Shown piece by piece: positions 1 to 5,707 of a DNA stretch of 10,975 bases; positions within the stretch are counted from its first letter, which is position 1, and every line of letters starts with the position of its first letter. Origin of the DNA: TC-15 sp034437275 (GTDB lineage Bacteria; Chloroflexota; Anaerolineae; Aggregatilineales; Aggregatilineaceae); NCBI GenBank assembly GCA_034437275.1, contig DAOTUD010000096.1, positions 1 to 10,975 on the forward strand, read 5' to 3'. The notes beneath the pieces were generated by a model that worked only from the letters and a program-made list of their open reading frames with translations, did not search any database and was not told where the DNA came from. Both the position numbers and the translations under genes were made by a program.

Positions 1-16
1 AAATCTGGGGCGAATA

Positions 17-129
17 GTTTACCCCTCCCCGCAGGCGGAGAGGGGACTTTGATGCCGTGTGTAACGACGACTTGCTCCCTCCTTTCTCCGCGCGCGGGGA
101 AAGGAGGGCCGGGGTGGATAGGGGTAAAC
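17..129 (-). repeat. Palindromic intergenic repeat, copy A (inverted relative to B and C)
   Basis: The ends form a perfect 10-bp inverted repeat, GTTTACCCCT (17-26) and AGGGGTAAAC (120-129). Inside are two hairpins. One pairs 22-27 with 40-45, with an inner stem 29-31/36-38. The other is a 14-bp stem (77-90 with 95-108, one G-T pair) with loop CGCG. Read on the minus strand, the copy aligns with copies B and C from end to end, but it carries roughly 25 extra bases in the middle and lacks the ATTTAGGGA segment. A second, weaker inverted match lies just outside (AAATCTGGGGC at 1-11; its near reverse complement at 139-149). The copy lies downstream of the PPi-PFK gene. No reading frame in it looks like a real gene. 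Confidence 0.8.
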
Positions 130-208
130 GGCGCTGCTGCCCCAAATCTGACATGCACCCTGGTCACGGGGAGGAACAACGCGCGGCCCCACAGCCAGGC
201 AGCACAAA

Positions 209-245
209 CCAGGGGCGTAGGTACACGGTGCGGCTACGCCCCTGG
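209..245 (-). terminator. Strong hairpin after the PPi-type PFK gene, likely 3' end structure
   Basis: CCAGGGGCGTAG (209-220) and CTACGCCCCTGG (234-245) form a perfect 12-bp stem around a 13-nt loop. It starts 27 nt past the stop codon of the leftward PFK gene, where a terminator or 3' stabilising structure would sit. On the minus strand only a short TTT follows, so it is not a canonical intrinsic terminator. It could instead stabilise the mRNA 3' end or act with another factor. Confidence 0.5.
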
Positions 246-271
246 GCAGAACCTGCGGTTTGAAGCGGGGA

Positions 272-1447
272 CTACATCAAGAACATCGGCATCCCGAAGA
301 CGTGACGCACCTTCGGGCGGTACTGGTCCACGTCGTACAGCTCGGCCACGTTCACGCGCTTGATGCCCTGCATGAGGGTGTTGATGTTGAGGTCGGTGTA
401 CAGCCCGCGCTGCAGCGCGACCATGCGCCCGAAGCGCCGCTGGTCGACCAACGACATCGCCATCTGCGCGTAGTTGGCGGCGACCATCAGGTCCAGCGAA
501 TCCGGCGCGCCGGAACGCATCAGGTAGGCGACCTGCTGGTAGATGATGTTGGACTTGGTCAGGCGCTTGAGTTCCTCGCCAAGCACCGCGCCGATGCCGC
601 CCAGCTTCTTGTGGCCGAAGGCGTCGGCTTCGCCGCTCTCGATGATCTCGCCCTCTTCCAGCCGCGCGCCTTCCGAGACGGTCAGCATCGCGTAGTTGCT
701 GGGGTTGATTTGCTTGTCTTCCACGAGCAGGTCGGCCAGACGATGCACGTTGAAGGGCACCTCGGAGATAATGGCGCGATCCACGCCCGCCAGATAGGCC
801 GCGATCAGCGACGTTTCGCCGGAGTTGCGCCCGAACAGCTCGACCACCGCGATGCGCTCATGCGAGCCGGCGCTGGTGCGCAGGTTGTGGATGAAGTTCA
901 CCGAGCGCGTGACGGCGGTGCTGAAGCCGATGCAATAGTCGGTGCCATACACGTCGTTGTCCATCGTCTTGGGGATGGCCACGACCTTTACGCCTTCGCG
1001 GTGCATCCGCTCGCCATAGCTGAGCGTGTCGTCGCCGCCGATCGGGATCAGCACATCGATGCCCATGTGCTCCAGCACGTTGAGCACATGCTCAGTGTAA
1101 TCGCCGACGTCGCGGTCGTGCTTGTCTTTGTGGTGCGGCACGTCCATGTCGGTCAGGTGTTCGGGGACCTGCTCCGGCAGCACGTTCGAAGGGTTGGTCC
1201 GCGAGGTGTGCAGGAACGTCCCGCCCGTGCGGTCGACGGTGCGCACTTGCTGCTTATCCAGTTCGATGATCCATTGTTCTTTCTCTTTGTCGGATGCCTC
1301 AACATCGAAGTTGAGCAAGCCGCCCCAGCCCCGGCGAATCCCGAAAATGGTGTGACCGGCATCTTTGGCCCGGTAAACAATCTGCTTGATGCACGGGTTC
1401 AGGCCCGGCACGTCGCCCCCGCCCGTGAGTACTGCAATGCGTAACAT
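272..1447 (-). CDS. pfp: Pyrophosphate-type 6-phosphofructokinase (PPi:fructose-6-phosphate phosphotransferase)
   Basis: This 391-residue PFK-family enzyme interconverts fructose 6-phosphate and fructose 1,6-bisphosphate in the cytosol. Visible motifs are GGGDVPGLN (9-17, phosphoryl-donor loop), GGDD (137-140), PKTMDND (159-165, catalytic base D163) and FGRNSGE (205-211). In this family Asp in place of the second Gly of GGDG, together with Lys in PKT, marks PPi use; ATP enzymes have GGDG and PGT. About 36 residues, partly His/Asp/Lys-rich, are inserted before GGDD compared with the short PfkA neighbour. The DAFGH segment (275-279) resembles PPi-PFKs of the Propionibacterium type, from memory. 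Effector-site Arg25 of PfkA is Tyr here, so classical allostery is unlikely. The ATG at 1447 is chosen because GGAGGAG stands 6 nt upstream and homology begins there; an upstream in-frame extension has neither. PPi specificity is inferred from residues. Confidence 0.9.
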   Translation of the reverse strand: MLRIAVLTGGGDVPGLNPCIKQIVYRAKDAGHTIFGIRRGWGGLLNFDVEASDKEKEQWIIELDKQQVRTVDRTGGTFLHTSRTNPSNVLPEQVPEHLTDMDVPHHKDKHDRDVGDYTEHVLNVLEHMGIDVLIPIGGDDTLSYGERMHREGVKVVAIPKTMDNDVYGTDYCIGFSTAVTRSVNFIHNLRTSAGSHERIAVVELFGRNSGETSLIAAYLAGVDRAIISEVPFNVHRLADLLVEDKQINPSNYAMLTVSEGARLEEGEIIESGEADAFGHKKLGGIGAVLGEELKRLTKSNIIYQQVAYLMRSGAPDSLDLMVAANYAQMAMSLVDQRRFGRMVALQRGLYTDLNINTLMQGIKRVNVAELYDVDQYRPKVRHVFGMPMFLM

Positions 1448-1511
1448 GTTATCTCCTCCGTTTCGACGGAACACTAGAACAAAGCCGCAAAAAATAATAA
1501 TTCCGCAGCCA

Positions 1512-1520
1512 ATTATACCA
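1512..1520 (-). promoter_or_regulatory. Extended -10 promoter for the PPi-type PFK
   Basis: On the minus strand the sequence reads TGGTATAAT, a perfect TATAAT with the TGn extension, about 65 nt upstream of the start codon. No good -35 lies 16-18 nt upstream, which fits an extended -10 promoter. It implies that the PPi-PFK can be transcribed independently of the ATP-PFK upstream. The leader that follows is A/T-rich and leads to the GGAGGAG ribosome binding site. Confidence 0.55.
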
Positions 1521-1555
1521 ACCCTGGGCCAGCTTTGCCGTTGACATTCATCACG

Positions 1556-1584
1556 AAAAAATCCCGTTAAGCTGCCCGCCGGGC
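1556..1584 (-). terminator. Weak terminator-like structure between the two PFK genes
   Basis: On the minus strand a short GC hairpin (GCCC 1574-1577 with GGGC 1581-1584, or alternatively CCCG 1563-1566 with CGGG 1580-1583) is followed by a run of six T (1561-1556). The stem is only 4 bp, so termination would be partial at best. It lies between the ATP-PFK stop and the extended -10 of the PPi-PFK, where a boundary between transcription units would be expected. Confidence 0.3.
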
Positions 1585-1655
1585 GCGTTTGCCACCAGGC
1601 CGGCGACAATGTGCCTTGCCCCCGGCCTCTCCCCCGACGTGAACAACTCGCCCCC

Positions 1656-2621
1656 TTACTTGGACAGGACGTCCGCCATCTCGATGTAGGTCTTGGAGAC
1701 TTCGCGCTGCTCGGTGATGGCGTCCTCGATGCTCACCGTGTCGATCTCGCGCCCATGCAGCCCGACCATCATGCCGGTTTCGCCGTCCAGCAGACGCTTG
1801 GTGGCCCCTACGCCCATGCGCGTCGCCAGCAGCCGGTCGAATGCGCTGGGGCTGCCACCGCGCACCACGTGGCCCAGCACCGTGACCCGCACCTCAAACC
1901 CGATCTTGTGGCTTTCCAGGTATTCCGCGACTTCGTGCGTTTTGGGGGTTGCGCCCTCGGCGATAATGCCCATCGCGTGGCTCTTGCCCTTCAGGTAAGC
2001 GTCTTCCAGTTCCGCGCCGATCTCCTCCAGCGTGGTGGGATGCTCTGGGATGAGGATGAACTCCGCGCCGCCCAGGATGCCGCCCATCGTCGCCAGGTAG
2101 CCACAGTCGCGCCCCATCACCTCCAGCAAGAAGCAGCGTTCGTGGCTGCTGGCCGTGTCGCGCAGCTTGTCGATGGAGTTCAGGATCGTGTTGAGCGCGG
2201 TATCGACCCCGATGCTCATGTTGGTACCCCAGATATCGTTGTCGATGCTGCCGGGAACCCCGATCACCGGGAAGCCCAGCTTGTGCAGCGCCAGCGCCCC
2301 GCGCAGGCTGCCGTCGCCGCCGATCACGACCAGGCCCTCGATGCCGTGCTCGTTGAGCCGGCGCAGGCCGCGCTTCTGGCCCTGTGGGGTGCGAAATTCC
2401 TCGTTGCGCGCCGTTTGCAGGATGGTGCCGCCGCGCTGGATGATCCCGCTTACGTCGCGGTTGGTCATGCGCTCGAGGTCCCCGGCCAGCAGCCCGGCAT
2501 AGGCCTGGCGGATGCCATAGACTTCCACGCCATGCGCGGTGCCGGTCCGCACGACAGCCCGGATGGCGGGGTTCATCCCCGGCGAGTCCCCGCCGCTGGT
2601 CATTACTGCGATTCGTCGCAT
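1656..2621 (-). CDS. pfkA: ATP-dependent 6-phosphofructokinase, PfkA type
   Basis: This 321-residue enzyme phosphorylates fructose 6-phosphate with ATP, the committing step of glycolysis. Length and register match E. coli PfkA almost exactly. Seen are SGGDSPGMN (9-17), GGDGS (101-105, ATP-type Gly104), PGSIDND (123-129, base Asp127), substrate residues Arg72, Arg162, Arg171, Glu222, Arg245, His251 and Arg254, and effector-site residues Arg21, Arg25, Arg154, Glu187, Lys211 and Lys213. Arg54 of the effector site is Asn, with Arg next to it. The PFK signature reads LGHVVRGGSPSAFDR (249-263), with Val where Gln or Leu is usual. The start is the ATG at 2621, which matches the family N-terminus and has AAGGAG about 12 nt upstream. 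An in-frame ATG at 2666 lies in the leader and lacks a ribosome binding site. It has its own promoter, and a PPi-type paralogue follows 208 nt downstream. Confidence 0.96.
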   Translation of the reverse strand: MRRIAVMTSGGDSPGMNPAIRAVVRTGTAHGVEVYGIRQAYAGLLAGDLERMTNRDVSGIIQRGGTILQTARNEEFRTPQGQKRGLRRLNEHGIEGLVVIGGDGSLRGALALHKLGFPVIGVPGSIDNDIWGTNMSIGVDTALNTILNSIDKLRDTASSHERCFLLEVMGRDCGYLATMGGILGGAEFILIPEHPTTLEEIGAELEDAYLKGKSHAMGIIAEGATPKTHEVAEYLESHKIGFEVRVTVLGHVVRGGSPSAFDRLLATRMGVGATKRLLDGETGMMVGLHGREIDTVSIEDAITEQREVSKTYIEMADVLSK

Positions 2622-2658
2622 AAAAGCTGCGCTCCTTTTCTGGTCTACATTGTATGTG

Positions 2659-2699
2659 GTGGTCATAACCACAGGGCGGACTGTACTCAGTGTCCGCCC
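2659..2699 (-). promoter_or_regulatory. Two hairpins in the leader of the ATP-PFK mRNA
   Basis: Between the promoter and the ribosome binding site are two perfect inverted repeats. The first has an 8-bp stem, 2674-2681 (GGGCGGAC) with 2692-2699 (GTCCGCCC), and a 10-nt loop. The second has a 5-bp stem, 2659-2663 (GTGGT) with 2668-2672 (ACCAC), and loop CATA. The first begins roughly 15 nt after the expected transcription start, so it could be a regulator-binding palindrome or a 5' stabilising or attenuating structure. I recognise no known riboswitch class. Confidence 0.45.
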
Positions 2700-2721
2700 C
2701 GACGTGTGCCGTCCTGTGTGG

Positions 2722-2750
2722 TTTATACATCGGGGATCATCGGCTGTCAA
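2722..2750 (-). promoter_or_regulatory. Consensus sigma70-type promoter of the ATP-PFK gene
   Basis: On the minus strand TTGACA (2750-2745) and TATAAA (2727-2722) are separated by exactly 17 bp. This is a perfect -35 and a 5-of-6 -10 at ideal spacing. Transcription should begin near 2715, giving a leader of about 95 nt. It lies just after the intrinsic terminator of the upstream unit. Confidence 0.75.
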
Positions 2751-2789
2751 TGGCTGGATGGGGACAAACAAGCCCTCCGCCCCGGAGTC

Positions 2790-2814
2790 AAAAAGGGGCG
2801 CGTCGTTGCGCCCC
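2790..2814 (-). terminator. Intrinsic terminator between fcl and the ATP-PFK
   Basis: On the minus strand GGGGCGC (2814-2808), loop AACGAC and GCGCCCC (2801-2795) form a perfect 7-bp GC stem followed directly by TTTTT (2794-2790). It should end leftward transcription coming from fcl after it has crossed repeat copy B. The 357-nt gap 2622-2978 thus holds, from right to left, repeat B, this terminator, the pfkA promoter and the pfkA leader hairpins; I see no gene in it. Confidence 0.75.
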
Positions 2815-2840
2815 CGTTCCGTACGGTCGCCGGCCTAGAC

Positions 2841-2939
2841 GTTTTACCCCTATCCCCCGACCCCTTTCCCCGCACACGGAGAAAGAGGGAGCGCAAGTCC
2901 CTCTCCGTTTACGGGGAGGGATTTAGGGAGGGGTAAAAC
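2841..2939 (+). repeat. Palindromic intergenic repeat, copy B
   Basis: The ends form a perfect 11-bp inverted repeat, GTTTTACCCCT (2841-2851) and AGGGGTAAAAC (2929-2939). Inside, CTTTC and GAAAG flank a hairpin around the CCCCGCACACGGAG core, and a second hairpin pairs 2898-2907 with 2912-2921 (10 bp with one G-T pair, loop TTTA). The segment 2895-2939 matches copy C (10921-10964) with one substitution and one base of length difference. It sits 39 nt downstream of the fcl stop codon. Confidence 0.85.
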
Positions 2940-2978
2940 TTACGGGAAAAATCCACTTGCGTAAGTTCATAACACGCT

Positions 2979-3935
2979 CTAGTACGGCAGCGTGTCGCGG
3001 TGCGCCCGGTACCATGCGATCGTCTGCTTCAGTCCCGCGCGGAAGTCGGTCGTCGACTCGAAGCCGAAGCGCTCCTTCGCGCGCGAGACGTCCAGCTTGC
3101 GGCGCGGCTGGCCGTTGGGCTTGCTGGTGTCCCACACGATGTCACCCTCAAAACCGGTCAGCTCCGCGATCAACTCGACCAGGGCCTTGATCGATATTTC
3201 GTTGCTGGACCCCAGGTTGACCGGGTCGGGATCGTCGTAATGCTCCGCCGCCATCACGATCCCGCGTGCGGCATCCGCGACGTAGAGGAACTCGCGCGTC
3301 GGGCTGCCGTCGCCCCAGGCCACGATATGATCCGCACCGGCCTCCTGGGCGTCGATGCACTTCTTGATCAGCGCCGGGATGACGTGCGACGACGCCGGGT
3401 TGAAGTTGTCGCCGGGGCCGTACAGGTTGACCGGCAGCAGGTAGATCGCGTTGAAGCCGTATTCCTGGCGGTAAGCCTGCCCCTGCACCAGCAGCATCTT
3501 CTTGGCCAGCCCGTAAGGCGCGTTGGTTTCCTCCGGGTAGCCGTCCCACAGGTTGTCTTCCTGGAACGGCACCGGCGTGTATTTGGGATAGGCGCAGATC
3601 GTGCCGATGCCCACGAATTTCTCAATCCCGGCCTGCCGCGCGTGCTCCATCGTCAGCACGCCCATCATCAGGTTGTCGTAGAAAAAGCTGCCCGGATGCG
3701 CCCGGTTGATGCCGATGCCGCCCACCGTCGCCGCCAGGTGGATCACCAGCGTGGCGGGGTGGTCGGCGTACATGCGGACGACGTCCGGCTCGTGGCGCAG
3801 ATCGTACTCATCCTTATCGACGACATCGACCGCCTGCGCGCCGCGTACGTGCAGTTCGTTGACGACATTCGTGCCCAGGAACCCCGCGCCGCCCGTCACG
3901 ATGACCCGCTGGTCCTTCCAAAAGCTATCGGCCAT
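2979..3935 (-). CDS. fcl: GDP-L-fucose synthase (GDP-4-keto-6-deoxymannose epimerase/reductase)
   Basis: A 318-residue extended SDR enzyme that epimerises and reduces GDP-4-keto-6-deoxy-D-mannose to GDP-L-fucose with NADPH, supplying fucose for glycans. The nucleotide-binding motif TGGAGFLG is at 14-21. The catalytic Tyr-x3-Lys is Tyr141/Lys145, the Ser/Thr position is Thr112 in GTICAYPK, and the acid/base residues Cys114 and His184 (SSHVIPALI) align with Cys109 and His179 of E. coli Fcl. NLYGPGDNF (170-178) and the EFLYVADAA segment (215-223) are typical of the family. Length is close to the E. coli protein (321). The ATG at 3935 has AAAGGA upstream and matches the family start. The mutase gene lies 104 nt upstream. 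The partner dehydratase gmd is not in this window. Confidence 0.95.
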   Translation of the reverse strand: MADSFWKDQRVIVTGGAGFLGTNVVNELHVRGAQAVDVVDKDEYDLRHEPDVVRMYADHPATLVIHLAATVGGIGINRAHPGSFFYDNLMMGVLTMEHARQAGIEKFVGIGTICAYPKYTPVPFQEDNLWDGYPEETNAPYGLAKKMLLVQGQAYRQEYGFNAIYLLPVNLYGPGDNFNPASSHVIPALIKKCIDAQEAGADHIVAWGDGSPTREFLYVADAARGIVMAAEHYDDPDPVNLGSSNEISIKALVELIAELTGFEGDIVWDTSKPNGQPRRKLDVSRAKERFGFESTTDFRAGLKQTIAWYRAHRDTLPY

Positions 3936-3978
3936 GATCGTTTCCTTTGCGTCCAGTCTCGCCTCATTCGCGGGGCGG

Positions 3979-3984
3979 ATTATA
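3979..3984 (-). promoter_or_regulatory. Possible -10 of an fcl promoter
   Basis: A perfect TATAAT on the minus strand lies about 44 nt upstream of the fcl start, in the gap after the mutase gene. I find no convincing -35 at 16-18 nt. It may be an internal promoter within a mutase-fcl unit, or chance. Confidence 0.4.
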
Positions 3985-4039
3985 CAGAACGCCCAGACGG
4001 GCTGCCACCTGCGGTTGGGCAATGCGCGGCTGACGCTCG

Positions 4040-5476
4040 CTACGCCTCGATCCCGGCCAGCACGCGCCCCTCGTCCAGCAGCGCCTGGACCATCTCCGGC
4101 GAGGTGGCCTCGGCGTACACGCGCAGCACCGGCTCGGTGCCGCTGGGCCGGATCAGCAGCCAGCTATCGTCGGCCAGCACAAACTTGATGCCGTCGAAGG
4201 TGTGCACCGCGCGCACGGTTTCGCCCGCCATCGCCGCCGGCGCTTTGGATTCCATCCGCTGCACCATCTGCTGCTTGGGGACGGGCGTCTTCAGGTGAAA
4301 GTCGGTGCGCTCGTAGTGCGTCGGGCCGAACTCGCGCTGCAAATCCGCGACGATCTCGACCAGCGGCGCACCCGCATCGGCCATGATCTCCAGCAGCAGC
4401 AGGCCGATCAGAATCCCGTCGCCTTCCGGGATGTGCCCCTTGATGCTTATGCCGCCGGACTCCTCGCCGCCGATCAGCACGTCGTCGTTGAGCATGTAGT
4501 CGGCGATGTAGTTGAAGCCGACCGGCGTCTCGTGGACCGTCAGCCCGTGCGCGTCGGCGATGCGGTTGATCATCATCGTGGTCGACAGCGTCTTGACCAC
4601 CGACCCGGTCCAGCCGCGTTTTTCGGCCAGGTAACGCAGCGACAGCGACAGGATGGTGTGCGGATCGACAAAATTGCCATTGCCATCCATCGCCCCGACC
4701 CGGTCGGCGTCCCCGTCGGTGGCGAGGCCCACATCGGCGTGGATGTTCTGGATGGTGGCGGCCATCATATCCAGGTAGCGCCGCACCGGCTCGGGGTGGA
4801 TGCCGCCGAAGCCGGGGTTCATCTCGCCGCGAATCTCGGTCACGTGGCTGCGCGTGCGCGACAGGATGGCGCGGAGCGCGGTGCGCCCGGAGCCGTACAT
4901 CGGGTCGGCCACGATGCGCAGTTCCGCCCCGGAGATTTTGTCGATATCGACCAGCGTCTCCAGGTGCTCGTAGTAAGCGTTGGTGGGGTTGAAGCGCCGG
5001 ATCAGGTTCTGCTCGATGGCGCGGTCGTAGTCCATCAGGTTCGGGCCGCGCACCTCGCGCTGCTGCACTTCGAGCAGGCGCTCGATCTCCTGGCACTGTT
5101 CCGGCAGCGCCGAGCCGCCGTAGTCCGCCTTGAGCTTGAAGCCGCTGTAGCGCGGCGGGTTGTGCGACGCGGTGATCACCACACCGGCCACCGCCCCCTT
5201 GTGCAGGATGTTGTAGCTGAGGGCCGGGGTGGGCGCGTCGGTGCGCGACAGCCAGGTGACGACGCCGTTGGCGGCCAGCACGCGCGCGGTTTCCGCCGCG
5301 AAGCGGTCCGACAGGAAGCGCGTATCGAAGCCGACCACGACCTCGGGCGACCCGTTGCCGCCGTATTCCTCGTTGACATAATCGGCGACGGCCTGCGCCA
5401 CCAGCCGCAGATTGGCAAAGGTGAAGGTGTCGGCGATCACGGCGCGCCAGCCGTCGGTCCCAAAGCGAATTGACAT
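4040..5476 (-). CDS. Phosphoglucomutase/phosphomannomutase family protein
   Basis: A 478-residue alpha-D-phosphohexomutase that moves phosphate between C6 and C1 of a hexose phosphate. All four family loops are present: FGTDGWR (5-11); the phosphoserine loop TASHNP (102-107, catalytic Ser104); the Mg-binding loop DGDADR (254-259, Asp254/256/258); the sugar loop GGEESGG (336-342); and the phosphate-binding loop RPSGTEP (443-449). The EES form of the sugar loop is seen in glucose-type mutases, whereas GlmM has a GEQSGH form, so a phosphoglucomutase or dual-specificity role is favoured. Substrate cannot be settled from sequence. If mannose is used, mannose 1-phosphate would feed GDP-mannose and hence the fcl product next door. 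The ATG at 5476 begins the family-typical N-terminus and has AAAGGA about 10 nt upstream; the longer in-frame extension is low in homology. Confidence 0.92.
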   Translation of the reverse strand: MSIRFGTDGWRAVIADTFTFANLRLVAQAVADYVNEEYGGNGSPEVVVGFDTRFLSDRFAAETARVLAANGVVTWLSRTDAPTPALSYNILHKGAVAGVVITASHNPPRYSGFKLKADYGGSALPEQCQEIERLLEVQQREVRGPNLMDYDRAIEQNLIRRFNPTNAYYEHLETLVDIDKISGAELRIVADPMYGSGRTALRAILSRTRSHVTEIRGEMNPGFGGIHPEPVRRYLDMMAATIQNIHADVGLATDGDADRVGAMDGNGNFVDPHTILSLSLRYLAEKRGWTGSVVKTLSTTMMINRIADAHGLTVHETPVGFNYIADYMLNDDVLIGGEESGGISIKGHIPEGDGILIGLLLLEIMADAGAPLVEIVADLQREFGPTHYERTDFHLKTPVPKQQMVQRMESKAPAAMAGETVRAVHTFDGIKFVLADDSWLLIRPSGTEPVLRVYAEATSPEMVQALLDEGRVLAGIEA

Positions 5477-5584
5477 GGTGATATTGTCCTTTGTGAGTGT
5501 GTAAATAGGCCCAAATGTGAAACCACTGTTACCCAGGACTGTAGCGCAGCCGCGCCGTTTCATCAAAATTTCTTCGCAAAAATA

Positions 5585-5632
5585 TGCAGCTTTTTTGCAG
5601 CCTGCGCAGGGCAACCGTCATGCAGCCGTCAT
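5585..5632. repeat. Short direct repeats in the divergent intergenic region
   Basis: CCGTCAT occurs at 5615-5621 and 5626-5632, exactly 11 bp apart. TGCAGC occurs at 5585, 5596 (again 11 bp apart) and 5621. A perfect 10-bp palindrome CCTGCGCAGG lies at 5601-5610. The cluster sits between the divergent mutase and secreted-protein genes. One-turn spacing is typical of regulator-binding repeats, but no particular regulator is recognised. Confidence 0.35.
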
Positions 5633-5651
5633 CTAGACGCCAGTAACGACA

Positions 5652-5680
5652 AGATTAATAATATACAATAGAGATATAAG
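5652..5680 (+). promoter_or_regulatory. AT-rich promoter region of the secreted-protein gene
   Basis: An AT-rich island in otherwise GC-rich DNA contains two -10-like hexamers, TACAAT (5664-5669) and TATAAG (5675-5680), 28-44 nt before the start codon. No good -35 is visible at normal spacing, so the exact promoter is uncertain. A strong ribosome binding site GAGGAGG (5694-5700) follows. Confidence 0.35.
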
Positions 5681-5707
5681 GTAAGGTCACTTTGAGGAGG
5701 TAAAGGT

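Noticed and set aside
17..129. Copy A considered as a CRISPR or tRNA-like structure
   Set aside because: There are no regularly spaced repeats with spacers, and no cloverleaf, anticodon arm or T-loop; the double-hairpin repeat explains the structure.
260..1444. Long open frame on the plus strand opposite the PPi-PFK
   Set aside because: Its product is rich in His, Val, Arg and Gln with no motif, and the opposite strand encodes an obvious PFK; it is an antisense shadow of high-GC coding sequence.
1541..1546. TTGACA on the plus strand between the PFK genes
   Set aside because: No -10 at proper spacing and no plus-strand gene follows; taken as chance.
1605..1655. C-rich stretch after the ATP-PFK stop that resembles pieces of the palindromic repeat
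   Set aside because: It lacks the GTTTACCCCT termini and the paired hairpins; at most a degenerate fragment.
2622..2666. Upstream in-frame ATG (2666) as the pfkA start
   Set aside because: It has no ribosome binding site and would add residues before the family-conserved N-terminus; the ATG at 2621 has AAGGAG and matches PfkA length.
4202..5473. Plus-strand open frame opposite the phosphohexomutase
   Set aside because: The mutase has all four catalytic loops on the minus strand; the antisense frame shows no recognisable feature.
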